From Bacteroidaceae bacterium (lineage in GTDB: Bacteria; Bacteroidota; Bacteroidia; Bacteroidales; Bacteroidaceae), in NCBI GenBank assembly GCA_017429525.1, contig JAFROT010000017.1:62001-126000 (forward strand): DNA of 64,000 bases. The letters run 5' to 3'. This document shows, in pieces, positions 9,076-17,015 of the stretch. The translations under genes were made by a program, and so were the position numbers. The number at the start of each line of letters is the position of its first letter. Positions within the stretch are counted from its first letter, which is position 1. Below the pieces are notes generated by a model. It was not told the DNA's origin, made no database searches, and was given only the letters and a program-made list of their open reading frames with translations.

Positions 9076-9885
9076 TCATTCCCTTAAATCAGAGGGATTC
9101 AGCCCTAAATTGTTCAGGACATAGCGGCTGAAGTGCGAGAGCGAGGAGAAATTGAATCGGTCCGCAATATCCTTGATAGAGAGGGACCGATCACGCAGTT
9201 GGCGACTGATGTCAAGCGATGTATAGCGCGTGATCCAATAGTTGGCTGGCAGGCCACTGACCTTCTTGGACACCTCAGAGAGATATTTGGAGGTTACGCA
9301 CAACTTGTCGGCGTAATAACCTATATCACGATGATGGCGGTAGTCACCTCGCTCCAACAACTCAATGAACTGTTGCATCAGCTGGTGATACTGCGACGAT
9401 AATTTGTCGAAGCCGTAGAGTTCGGCATGGAAGTCGAAGAAATCCAGAATCATTGTCTGGATGGCATTCATCATGACCTCACGAAAGAAATGGTGCTGCG
9501 GCTGAGCCAGACGCCGACGTATGACGGCGAAGTTATTGATACACTGGGCTTGCTGATGTTCGTTGAGTCGCATGATAGGATTGTCGAAGAGCGCCAAATG
9601 TCCCTTCATGTCGTAATTGCTCTGCGGCGTGGACATCTCGATGAACGCCTGTGATACGTAGATGACCTCAATGCTGAAGTCGGGGCTTGGCTGGATGTTC
9701 TTGATAAGATCCAGCCGCCGCGAGACAATCATGCAATCGCCTGCCTCAATGCGAAACCGGCGCCCCGAATGTTCGAACGTGCAAGAGCCAGCATGGCAGT
9801 AAGCATGACATAGGTAACCTGCAAACTGCCGGTTGTCGATGCGGTCCAGCGTGTCGTCGATGATGATATGTTGAATGGTCTCCAT
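9076..9885 (-). CDS. AraC-family transcriptional regulator
   Basis: The start at 9885 (METIQHIIIDDTLDR) is chosen because the longer frame from 10041 runs backwards into the thioesterase gene. The 269-residue protein has an N-terminal cupin-like sensor region (FEHSGRRFRIEAGDCMIV) and a C-terminal double helix-turn-helix (about 175-269: KLCVTSKYLSEVSKKV, then SIKDIADRFNFSSLSHFSRY). It binds DNA and responds to an unknown small molecule. It lies 25 nt downstream of the thioesterase on the same strand, so it may be co-transcribed with that gene; its target cannot be read from the sequence. Confidence 0.9.
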   Translation of the reverse strand: METIQHIIIDDTLDRIDNRQFAGYLCHAYCHAGSCTFEHSGRRFRIEAGDCMIVSRRLDLIKNIQPSPDFSIEVIYVSQAFIEMSTPQSNYDMKGHLALFDNPIMRLNEHQQAQCINNFAVIRRRLAQPQHHFFREVMMNAIQTMILDFFDFHAELYGFDKLSSQYHQLMQQFIELLERGDYRHHRDIGYYADKLCVTSKYLSEVSKKVSGLPANYWITRYTSLDISRQLRDRSLSIKDIADRFNFSSLSHFSRYVLNNLGLNPSDLRE

Positions 9886-9910
9886 AGGGCATGCCGCTAT
9901 AGTGTTTGCC

Positions 9911-10627
9911 TCAACTCTCCTTAGCTGGTGTGAACTCCATGATGGCGCACGTCTCACCCTCGGCAGCGAGTGCGATGACGATTGCATCGGCGGAAGTGAA
10001 CATCGTGGGTATGAGAACATCTCCCCGTTTAGCTGCCACACGGTACTCCACGCGCAATCCCTTCACCTCGAAGCCATCGGGCAGCAACTCCATGGCCATG
10101 CGGATGTAGTTGGCATTGTTCATGTGGCGATTGTAGTCGATATCAGCACGCAGGACCTGAACAGGCGCCAGCTCACAGCCACCCTCTCGAGGGAGAATAA
10201 TGCGACGGTCGCGATAGTTCATCTCCAACTGCGGCTCCAGGGTCAGCGTGGCAATCGTGGCATCGTCGACGCGCTTCAACTTGCCTGTCGTCTTATCAAC
10301 GAAGGCTCCCATGCTCCAGGTCCGATAACAGGGCTTGCCTGTAGCATCATAGATGAAAGTGTTGCGGAAACCGAACATCGGTTTCATACCATACACAGAG
10401 GTCGTGACGGTGAGTTCTTCCTTATACTCGGGCACACGGATAACCTCTACTTGTCGCGACGCCAGCAACTGGGTCATTCCTTGTTGTTCGAAGAAGGTTT
10501 TCACGCCAGGCTCCGAATCAATCCACATCTCCGAGCAATCCTGCATCATCTGCAGGGCCGAGTAGAGCTTCAACCGACCATTTTGATCGCACGTGCTTGT
10601 CGTCACTTTATACTTTAAACTATACAT
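9911..10627 (-). CDS. Acyl-ACP thioesterase
   Basis: A 238-residue protein with two hotdog-like halves. The first opens with YSLKYKVTTSTCDQNGRLKL and contains WSMGAFVDKTTGK; the second contains DIDYNRHMNNANYIRMAME, the characteristic pattern of bacterial FatA/FatB-type acyl-ACP thioesterases. The enzyme releases fatty acids from acyl carrier protein in the cytoplasm, ending chain elongation. It is followed by the AraC gene and lies divergent from tolC, and its -7 promoter box is at 10708-10715. Confidence 0.9.
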   Translation of the reverse strand: MYSLKYKVTTSTCDQNGRLKLYSALQMMQDCSEMWIDSEPGVKTFFEQQGMTQLLASRQVEVIRVPEYKEELTVTTSVYGMKPMFGFRNTFIYDATGKPCYRTWSMGAFVDKTTGKLKRVDDATIATLTLEPQLEMNYRDRRIILPREGGCELAPVQVLRADIDYNRHMNNANYIRMAMELLPDGFEVKGLRVEYRVAAKRGDVLIPTMFTSADAIVIALAAEGETCAIMEFTPAKES

Positions 10628-10707
10628 GATTGAATCTGAAAATCGTTAGCTGTTTTTTTTCGAGATTGGTTCGACCACACTCTCATGACCGAGCCGAATG
10701 ACGAGTG

Positions 10708-10715
10708 CAAAGATA
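10708..10715 (-). promoter_or_regulatory. Probable -7 box of the thioesterase gene
   Basis: On the minus strand this reads TATCTTTG, a match to TAnnTTTG, about 80 nt upstream of the thioesterase start. No TTTG sits at the expected distance, so the -33 element is weak or absent. The rest of the divergent spacer 10628-10868 shows nothing else clear. Confidence 0.5.
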
Positions 10716-10868
10716 AAGAATTTCTTCAAAACGCATGTACTTAATGTTGTGAAAAGGCGGATTTATATTGTTATTTAACACTTATGTCGTGGTTAACGAG
10801 TTGTTGATGCAGAATGGGTTTATGGCAATAGAAGTTTTCGTGTTCTCTCATTCGTTTGCGTCATGGGC

Positions 10869-10906
10869 TGTCCATTTCTGGACATCAGTGTGTCCATAAT
10901 CGGACA
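10869..10906 (+). promoter_or_regulatory. Tandem enhancer-like dyads upstream of tolC
   Basis: Two inverted repeats of the form TGTCC-N6-GGACA lie at 10869-10884 and 10891-10906; the second extends to GTGTCC-N6-GGACAC at 10890-10907. Their centres are 22 bp apart (two helical turns). The proximal centre is 51.5 bp from the first base of the sigma-54 promoter at 10950. The same arrangement is repeated exactly at 16935-17030, so these are probably binding sites of the NtrC-type regulator encoded at 13950. Confidence 0.8.
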
Positions 10907-10949
10907 CTCCGTTCAGACGCGTTTGCTGATTATGAACGAGTTATGGAAC

Positions 10950-10964
10950 TGGCACTCTTTTTGC
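10950..10964 (+). promoter_or_regulatory. Sigma-54 (-24/-12) promoter of tolC-hlyD
   Basis: TGGCAC-TCTTT-TTGC is a full match to the sigma-54 consensus TGGCAC-N5-TTGC. The predicted transcription start is near 10976, leaving only about 4 nt before the ATG at 10980. An upstream octamer GAGTTATG at 10938-10945 recurs at the same offset before the other sigma-54 promoter. Confidence 0.85.
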
Positions 10965-10979
10965 GAATACAAAGGTGTC

Positions 10980-12530
10980 ATGATTAAGCATTGTTTATTC
11001 CCTATTTTCCTCTCGATGTGTGGCTGTTCGTCCACTTCGGCAGCCCTTTCGGCTACATCATTACAAGCCAATTCTTTGCCGGCTACGAGATCCGCAAAGT
11101 CCGACTCCGTTTTGCATCTTACGCTCTCAGAGTGCATTCTCATGGCGCGTCGTCAGAGTGTGGACGCTGCAGTAGCCCTTGGTGAGTTGAAATCAGCCTA
11201 CTGGCAATGGCGCAGCTATCGTGCAGATCTCTTACCAGAGGTGTCGTTCTCGGCCACCACGCCAAGCTATAACAAACGTTACACCAGCTATCAGCAGGCT
11301 GACGGCGGTCTCTCCTTCGTTCGCAACGACTACATTGGTCTGAGCGGTTCGCTCTATGTGACACAGAAGATATGGCCCACAGGCGGAACGCTCTCCGTTG
11401 AATCCTCCCTTGAATTCCTGCATCAGTCGGTCAATGCCCCGACTGTTGGCGGGCGTAACGGTACGAATCAGCTGATGTCTCTTCCAGTAGCTGTAACGCT
11501 CTCACAACCGCTATTCGGCGTCAACCATGTCAAATGGAACAGACGAATAGAGCCTCTTCGTTATCGCGAGGCTAAGGCTCGTTTCCTAACAGAAACAGAG
11601 CAAGTTGCTATGCAAGCCATCAACCACTACTTCAACCTCTTGTTGGCAGGCGAGCAAGTAGGTATTGCCGAGCAGAACCTACAGACAGCTGAGAAACTCT
11701 ATGAGGTGGCGCTAGCCAAGCGTGAGATGGGCGCCATCAGCGAGAACGACGTCTTGCAGATGCGACTCAACATGCTCTCCGCCCGTAGCACCCTGACTGA
11801 TGCCAGGAGCGCTCATCAAGCACAACAATTTGCCCTGCGCTCGTTTCTTGATGTCGAGACAGATATCGAACCTGAGGTGCCTGATGAATTGCCAGACCTC
11901 CACATAACCTATGAGGAAGTGCTGTCTCATGCCTTGAACAACAATGCTTTCGCTACAACCATGCGACGCCGCCAGTTGGAGGCCGACTATTCAGTGGCTT
12001 CTGCCCGTGCTGCCCGACAGAGCATCAATCTCTACGCACAAGTGGGCTACACGGGAACTGGCAATAGCGTGGGCGGTGCCTATCGCGACCTGCTGAGCAA
12101 GGAGGTGGTGCAAGTAGGGTTCTCGGTGCCTCTGCTGGATTGGGGCAAACGCAAGGGGCAACGCCGCATGGCCGAAAGCAACCGTGAGATCGTTCAGGGG
12201 CAGCTGCGCCAGCAGGCACAGGAGTTCCGACAGAACATCTTCGTCTTGACAGAACAGTTCAATAACCAGGCGCAGCAGCTGCACATCGCCTGCGAAGCTG
12301 ACACCATCGCCCAGCGGCGTTACCACACGAATGTCGAGACGTTCAAGATTGGAAGCATCTCTACGCTCGAACTCTCCGACGCCCAGACGGCAAAGGATGA
12401 AGCTCGCCGCAGTCGGATCCGGCAGCTCTTCAACTACTGGTACTACTACTACCAACTCCGCAGTATTACCCTTTGGGATTTTGAGCGGAAAGAGAACATC
12501 AATGTAGATTTCGAGAAAATAATAAAATAA
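10980..12530 (+). CDS. TolC-family outer membrane efflux protein
   Basis: The start at 10980 (MIKHCLFPIFLSMCGCSS) gives a signal peptide, perhaps a lipoprotein signal with Cys at residue 14 or 16, and it follows the sigma-54 promoter. A longer frame from 10863 would run through the enhancer sites and promoter and is rejected. The 516-residue product shows the repeated outer membrane factor halves with long amphipathic helices (MQAINHYFNLLLAGEQVGIAEQ; ISENDVLQMRLNMLSARS) and ends with WDFERKENIN. It should form the trimeric outer membrane channel of a tripartite exporter with the HlyD protein that starts 4 nt after its stop and with the ABC permeases encoded further on. Confidence 0.92.
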   Translation: MIKHCLFPIFLSMCGCSSTSAALSATSLQANSLPATRSAKSDSVLHLTLSECILMARRQSVDAAVALGELKSAYWQWRSYRADLLPEVSFSATTPSYNKRYTSYQQADGGLSFVRNDYIGLSGSLYVTQKIWPTGGTLSVESSLEFLHQSVNAPTVGGRNGTNQLMSLPVAVTLSQPLFGVNHVKWNRRIEPLRYREAKARFLTETEQVAMQAINHYFNLLLAGEQVGIAEQNLQTAEKLYEVALAKREMGAISENDVLQMRLNMLSARSTLTDARSAHQAQQFALRSFLDVETDIEPEVPDELPDLHITYEEVLSHALNNNAFATTMRRRQLEADYSVASARAARQSINLYAQVGYTGTGNSVGGAYRDLLSKEVVQVGFSVPLLDWGKRKGQRRMAESNREIVQGQLRQQAQEFRQNIFVLTEQFNNQAQQLHIACEADTIAQRRYHTNVETFKIGSISTLELSDAQTAKDEARRSRIRQLFNYWYYYYQLRSITLWDFERKENINVDFEKIIK

Positions 12531-12534
12531 GAAG

Positions 12535-13812
12535 ATGATAGCAGATAATCAGACAATGGACAGACAGATACCTGTCAGCGTCCAGCGAAAGAGAAAATTG
12601 ATCCGTTCAGGGAAATGGTTGTGCGCCTTCCTTGTGGTGATGGGCGTCGGTGCCTGGTTGGGCTCGCAAATGTTGACGACCATAGACCGCAAGACGTTGG
12701 TCGTCTCAGAGGTCGATCGCGGTACGATTGATGTGAGCGTCACGGCAACTGGACGCATCGTGCCCGCTTTCGAGGAAGTCATCACTTCGCCCATCAGCTC
12801 ACGTATATTGGAAGTCTATGCCCAAAGTGGCGACAGCGTGGACGTGGGCACTCCATTATTGCGACTGGACCTGCAATCGGCCGAGACGGAGTTGTCCAAG
12901 GCGTTGGACGAACGCGAGATACGTCATCATCAGATGGATCAGTTGCGGGCCAACATCGAGACACAACTCGCAGACCGACGCATGCAGATTGAGGTGGAAG
13001 AGATGAGACTCTCGCAGTTGGAAGCTCAACTGCGCAACGAACTCTATCTCGACAGCCTCGGCTCCGGCACTCGCGACCGTGTGCGTAGTGCCGAGACTAC
13101 CCTCCGCACCGCTCAACTGCAATTGGCACAGTTGCGTCAGCAATACGCAAACGAAGTGCGGGTGAAGCAGGCTGATCTACGCATGCAGCAGCTGCAAAAC
13201 GACATCTTCGAGAAAGGATTGAATGAGCAACAACGCACGCTGACCGATGCTGCCATCCGTTCGTCGCGCCGCGCCACGCTGACTTATATCACGACTGAAA
13301 TAGGCACCACCGTAGGGGCTGGGCAGAAGTTAGCCATCGTCAGCGACCTCAGTCATTTCAAGGCAGAGTGTGAGATATCAGACACCTATAGCGACCGCGT
13401 CCTCGTCGGTGGCGAGGCCCTACTGCGTATAGGCAAGGAACGTCTGCCCGCCACCATAGCCACAGTCACTCCCCTCAGTCAGGGCGGAGCCATTTCCTTC
13501 ACCGTGCAGCCACAGAATCCCAGTCATCCGCGCTTACGTTCAGGGTTGAAGGCAGAGGTTTACGTCATCACCAGCATTCGCGACGACGTCCTCCGCATAC
13601 GCAACGGCTCGTTCTATGCAGGGCCTGGCAAGTACACCTTATTTATATTTAAGGACGACCGCACCCTCGTGCCTCGTGAGGTACAGCTGGGCGAGTGCAA
13701 CTATGATTACATTGAAGTGCTCAGCGGCCTCTCTGAAGGCGAGGAACTCGTGGTCAGCGATATGACGAAATACAAAGGAAAGGAGAAGTTGAAAGTGAGA
13801 AGTGAGAAATGA
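12535..13812 (+). CDS. HlyD/MacA-type periplasmic adaptor
   Basis: A 425-residue membrane fusion protein. It has one N-terminal membrane helix (about residues 28-47, LCAFLVVMGVGAWLGSQM), a lipoyl-like half-motif (TATGRIVPAFEEVITSPIS), a long coiled-coil hairpin (about 110-240, rich in Glu/Gln/Arg/Leu), the second lipoyl half (GTTVGAGQKLAIVSDL) and a beta-barrel domain (FTVQPQNPSHPRLRSGLKAEVY). It would connect the inner-membrane permeases to TolC across the periplasm. The gene starts 4 nt after the tolC stop; an alternative start is the ATG at 12556. It shares the sigma-54 promoter at 10950. Confidence 0.92.
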   Translation: MIADNQTMDRQIPVSVQRKRKLIRSGKWLCAFLVVMGVGAWLGSQMLTTIDRKTLVVSEVDRGTIDVSVTATGRIVPAFEEVITSPISSRILEVYAQSGDSVDVGTPLLRLDLQSAETELSKALDEREIRHHQMDQLRANIETQLADRRMQIEVEEMRLSQLEAQLRNELYLDSLGSGTRDRVRSAETTLRTAQLQLAQLRQQYANEVRVKQADLRMQQLQNDIFEKGLNEQQRTLTDAAIRSSRRATLTYITTEIGTTVGAGQKLAIVSDLSHFKAECEISDTYSDRVLVGGEALLRIGKERLPATIATVTPLSQGGAISFTVQPQNPSHPRLRSGLKAEVYVITSIRDDVLRIRNGSFYAGPGKYTLFIFKDDRTLVPREVQLGECNYDYIEVLSGLSEGEELVVSDMTKYKGKEKLKVRSEK

Positions 13813-13850
13813 AAAGTGAAAAAATGTCGGACGAGGCGTTAAAGTAGATA

Positions 13851-13932
13851 AAATCGTTAATCGTTAATCGTCGAATCCGTAATTTTTTACTACCTTTGCC
13901 CTCGCAACAAAGAATAAATCGTTAATCGTTAA
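13851..13932 (+). repeat. Pair of 17-bp direct repeats around a promoter
   Basis: The 17-mer AAATCGTTAATCGTTAA occurs at 13851-13867 and again at 13916-13932, 65 bp apart, flanking the -7 box at 13891-13898. Each copy contains a further internal TCGTTAA repeat. They could be operator sites or chance AT-rich repeats. Confidence 0.6.
13891..13898 (+). promoter_or_regulatory. Housekeeping -7 box of the regulator-kinase operon
   Basis: TACCTTTG matches TAnnTTTG and lies about 50 nt before the regulator start. No clear TTTG is seen 19-22 nt upstream. It implies that the regulator and kinase are made by the vegetative polymerase and not by sigma-54. Confidence 0.65.
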
Positions 13933-13949
13933 ATCATAAATCATTATAG

Positions 13950-15335
13950 ATGCTTCTCATTGTTGATGACGATAGCACCATCCGTCTTTCGCTGAAGCTC
14001 ATCCTGGAGCGCAACGAATACACCGTTGTGCTGGCCGAGACGCCCAAAGCGGCCGTCTCCATTGTTCGTGACCATCCTGAAGTGGAGTTAGTACTGATGG
14101 ATATGAACTACGACTACTCCACGACAGGCGATGAGGGCCTGACACTACTCAGGCAGATCAAGTTGTTCCGCCCTAACCTACCCTGTATTCTCATGACGGC
14201 ATGGGGAACCATCGACCTGGCGGTCCAGGGAATGCGTGCCGGAGCATTCGACTTCATCACCAAGCCCTGGAATAATGGCGTGCTTCTGGATAGGATTGAG
14301 ACGGCGATAAAGTTGGGAGCGGCGCCCGCTTCGACCCCCGAAGAGGACACAATACCCTTAAAAACAAACGCCAGAGGTAAAGGAGTTCCCTCGGGAGGCA
14401 GTTCCTATGCTATCCTACCCTCCCTCTCTTCCATCTACGCCACCATCTCACGCATCGCTCCGACCAATGCCACCGTCCTCATCACAGGCGAAAGCGGAAC
14501 GGGCAAGGAACTCATTGCCGAGGCAATCCACCGACAGAGCTGTCGCGCGGCAGGTCCTTTCGTAAAGGTGAACCTTGGCGGCATCTCCACGTCACTCTTC
14601 GAGAGCGAGATGTTCGGTCACAAGAAAGGTTCTTTCACCGATGCCAAAGAAGACCGCATAGGCAGATTTGAGCTTGCAAAAGGGGGCACGATCTTCCTCG
14701 ATGAGATAGGAGAGCTGGACCTCGCCAGCCAGGTGAAGCTGCTGCGTGTGCTGCAGGATCAGACCTACGAAATACTGGGCGACAGCAAAACCCGACACAC
14801 AGATGTCCGTGTGGTCTGTGCCACTAATGCCGACCTTCAGACGATGGTAGAGGAACACACCTTCCGCGAGGACCTTTACTACCGCATCAACCTCATCCAT
14901 CTGCACCTACCGCCTTTGCGCGAGCGGCCAGAGGACATCCCTCTGCTCGTCGACCATTTCCTATGCCATTCCCGTTCGTTAAGCGGCAATTCTAGAGCCA
15001 AGACCATCACTCCCGATGCCATACGCTTCCTCCAATCTCTGCCCTTCCCTGGCAACATCCGCGAACTGAAGAATCTGGTCGAGAGGACGGTGCTGATGAC
15101 GGAGAAAGACGAGATCACAGCTGACGACTTCGCCCTTTCCCCCTCGCCTTCGTCTCCTGATTCCGCCTGGACGGCGGTCTCTTCGACGGGGAGTGCCCCT
15201 ACACTTGAGGAACTCGAGCGCTCTGCCATAGCGGCCTCTATCCAGAAGCATGCCGGCAACCTCTCCCTCGTAGCCAAAGAACTTGGTATCAGCCGCGGTG
15301 CTCTCTATCGAAAAATTGAGAAGCACGGACTCTAA
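13950..15335 (+). CDS. NtrC-family sigma-54-dependent response regulator
   Basis: The 461-residue protein has three domains in order. A receiver domain spans residues 1 to about 122, with the acidic pocket DDD at 6-8 and the phospho-acceptor Asp51 in LVLMDMNY. A sigma-54 activator AAA+ domain (about 148-385) has Walker A GESGTGKE, Walker [10 protein letters not shown] and R-finger region [12 protein letters not shown]-terminal Fis-type helix-turn-helix follows (about 420-461, [20 protein letters not shown]). The loop that contacts sigma-54, normally GAFTGA, reads GSFTDA here. The gene lies between two sigma-54 promoters with shared enhancer dyads, which it very likely controls. Confidence 0.95.
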   Translation: MLLIVDDDSTIRLSLKLILERNEYTVVLAETPKAAVSIVRDHPEVELVLMDMNYDYSTTGDEGLTLLRQIKLFRPNLPCILMTAWGTIDLAVQGMRAGAFDFITKPWNNGVLLDRIETAIKLGAAPASTPEEDTIPLKTNARGKGVPSGGSSYAILPSLSSIYATISRIAPTNATVLITGESGTGKELIAEAIHRQSCRAAGPFVKVNLGGISTSLFESEMFGHKKGSFTDAKEDRIGRFELAKGGTIFLDEIGELDLASQVKLLRVLQDQTYEILGDSKTRHTDVRVVCATNADLQTMVEEHTFREDLYYRINLIHLHLPPLRERPEDIPLLVDHFLCHSRSLSGNSRAKTITPDAIRFLQSLPFPGNIRELKNLVERTVLMTEKDEITADDFALSPSPSSPDSAWTAVSSTGSAPTLEELERSAIAASIQKHAGNLSLVAKELGISRGALYRKIEKHGL

Positions 15336-15358
15336 TCCTCACTCTTCACAATCCTCAC

Positions 15359-16684
15359 TTGAAGCTCCTTCACTACTATCTCATCCTCGTGCTGTTCATC
15401 CTGCTGCTGGTAGGGGCAACGCTTTATGCCACGTTTGGCAGCCATTCCGTGCTATTCTACGGAACCGAGGTGTTCCTTGTCGTTTTGGTCTTCTATCTTT
15501 GGTTCTTCTACCAGAAGACGATACGTCCCTACGACACTCTTATCGGTGGAATGGAGCTGGTGCGCGACCTCGATCTCACCACTCGACTTGCTTCGTCCGG
15601 ACAGTATGAGACTGATGTCATCGTACGCACTTTCAACGACTTGCTTACCCGTCTGCGCAGCGAGCACCTCAGCCTCGAAGAACAATACAACTTTCTTAGC
15701 CTGCTCATCGAAGCATCACCGATGGGGGTCATTCAGTGTGACCTCAACGGAAACACGACCTCTATGAATCCTGCAGCCCGTCAGATGATGACGCCCGTCA
15801 TCTCTGAGGCCATGCAACGCCTGCCCATCGGCAGCGAGACAACTGTACGTCTCTCCACGGAGCCCGGAATCTATCGCATCAGCCATCTCTCCTTCCTCGA
15901 CCGCGGCTATCAGCACCCTTTCTACCTCATTGAATCCCTTACCTCCGAGGTGCGCCTGGCAGAGAAAGCAGCATACGAACGCGTCATCCGCATGATCGGT
16001 CACGAGGTCAACAATAGTGTTGCGGGAATCGTTAGCGCATTGGACAACGCTGCTCTACGCGACCGCTTGCTCGCCATGTCCGCATTCGTAACTCGTTTCG
16101 CAGAAGTCGTTAAGATTCCTTCGCCTAAACTCCAGCTTTGCGATCTCAGCGAGGAGGTCGAGGCCTGCCGTCCCTTCCTCGAGAATCTCTGCCTTGCTGC
16201 CAACGTCCGTCTCGACTTCCATCTCACCGACGAAGCTATCCCCGTACATCTCGACCCCATCCTCTTCCAGCAAGTGCTGGTGAATATCGTCAAGAACAGC
16301 GTAGAGAGTATAGGACCCAGCAGACCCACCCCCAACCCCTCCCGTAAGGGAGGGGAGTCCTCCGATTTGCTTCCTTTTTCTAATGCTAAGTCATCCGGCA
16401 TCATTACTATCACCGCGCAGCTTCTCCCCTCCCTGACGGGAGGGGTTGGGGGTGGGTCTTTATGTATCACCGACAACGGGCGCGGCATCTCCCCAGAAGC
16501 AGCTCAACATCTCTTCACCCCATTCTATTCTACCAAGCCCCAAGGTCAAGGCCTCGGACTCCTACTCATCCGTGACATCCTAACCGCTCATGGGTGCACC
16601 TTCACCTTGCAGACAGATCCCGACGACCAGCTAACCCGATTCACCATCCAGTTCCCTCCTGCAGCTATTAAAGTAGAATCTTAG
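15359..16684 (+). CDS. Sensor histidine kinase, partner of the sigma-54 regulator
   Basis: The frame opens with a TTG at 15359, 23 nt after the regulator stop; no ATG or GTG is available before the first membrane segment, so TTG is the best start. The 441-residue protein has two membrane helices (about 4-25 and 32-52) with only a few residues between them and hence no periplasmic sensor domain. A HAMP-like and a PAS-like segment follow, then the phospho-acceptor box RMIGHEVNNS (about residue 218), the N box VNIVKNSVES, the G1 box ITDNGRGIS and FTPFYSTKPQGQGLGL. Between the N and G1 boxes two inverted copies of a palindromic repeat are translated in frame (about 322-333 and 356-367). Confidence 0.92.
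   Translation: MKLLHYYLILVLFILLLVGATLYATFGSHSVLFYGTEVFLVVLVFYLWFFYQKTIRPYDTLIGGMELVRDLDLTTRLASSGQYETDVIVRTFNDLLTRLRSEHLSLEEQYNFLSLLIEASPMGVIQCDLNGNTTSMNPAARQMMTPVISEAMQRLPIGSETTVRLSTEPGIYRISHLSFLDRGYQHPFYLIESLTSEVRLAEKAAYERVIRMIGHEVNNSVAGIVSALDNAALRDRLLAMSAFVTRFAEVVKIPSPKLQLCDLSEEVEACRPFLENLCLAANVRLDFHLTDEAIPVHLDPILFQQVLVNIVKNSVESIGPSRPTPNPSRKGGESSDLLPFSNAKSSGIITITAQLLPSLTGGVGGGSLCITDNGRGISPEAAQHLFTPFYSTKPQGQGLGLLLIRDILTAHGCTFTLQTDPDDQLTRFTIQFPPAAIKVES
16322..16459 (+). repeat. Inverted pair of GC-rich palindromic repeats inside the kinase gene
   Basis: The 36-bp copy at 16322-16357 is nearly the exact reverse complement of the copy at 16424-16459. Each copy itself contains a hairpin built on CTCCC and GGGAG arms. 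They are read in frame as PTPNPSRKGGE and [12 protein letters not shown]. The same element recurs many times in the ABC genes downstream. Confidence 0.9.
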
Positions 16685-16750
16685 TTCCCTGCAGTCGCTA
16701 TTTAAGTTGAATCTTAGTCTCCTTTAGCCGCTATTCAGGTCGGCTTCTCC
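16652..16750 (+). repeat. 33-bp tandem repeat at the end of the kinase gene
   Basis: Two 33-bp units at 16652-16684 and 16685-16717 share most bases (TTCCCT near the start, GAATCTTAG at the end), with a degenerate third unit to about 16750. The first unit encodes the last kinase residues and its stop codon, so a duplication pushed copies into the spacer. Confidence 0.7.
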
Positions 16751-16791
16751 CCCGTTTTACCTTAATTCGTTTCACATCATGGTAGGCGAAC

Positions 16792-16914
16792 GCTTACACA
16801 TATATTCGCTCAGGCTTACACATATATTCGCTCAGGCTTACACGTATAGACGCTCAGGCTTACACCTATATTCGCTCAGGCTTACACCTATATTCGCTCA
16901 GGCTTACTCGTATA
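16792..16914 (+). repeat. 22-bp tandem array, five units plus a partial sixth
   Basis: Five consecutive 22-bp units (16792-16813, 16814-16835, 16836-16857, 16858-16879, 16880-16901) and a partial sixth each contain GCTTACAC, then an AT-rich core close to ATATATTCGC, then CTCAG. A second array with the same period and core lies at 45691-45820. There are no spacers, so it is not a CRISPR. The array occupies the kinase-permease spacer just upstream of the enhancer dyads. Confidence 0.9.
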
Positions 16915-16934
16915 AATGTTTACTTTTGTGTAGT

Positions 16935-16972
16935 TGTCCACTTCCGAACAACCGAGTGTCCATAAATGGACA
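16935..16972 (+). promoter_or_regulatory. Tandem enhancer-like dyads upstream of the permease operon
   Basis: TGTCC-N6-GAACA at 16935-16950 (one mismatch) and TGTCC-N6-GGACA at 16957-16972. The centres are 22 bp apart and the proximal one is 51.5 bp from the sigma-54 promoter at 17016, exactly as before tolC. Confidence 0.8.
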
Positions 16973-17015
16973 GTTGATTCACATGGTTATATTCAATATC
17001 AATGAGTTATGCGTT

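Noticed and set aside
8798-9079. A 93-codon minus-strand frame over the small basic protein
   Set aside because: It is the antisense shadow of the Lys/Arg-rich gene at 8867, which has a promoter box and a recognisable sequence.
10863-10979. An N-terminal extension of the TolC protein
   Set aside because: The in-frame codons run through the enhancer dyads and the sigma-54 promoter and would bury the signal peptide.
16322-16459. A pseudogene call for the kinase because of repeats in its ATPase domain
   Set aside because: The frame is intact and the N, G1, F and G2 boxes are all present after the insertions.
16792-16914. A CRISPR array
   Set aside because: The 22-bp units are directly adjacent with no unique spacers, and no cas genes are present in the window; the same holds for 45691-45820.
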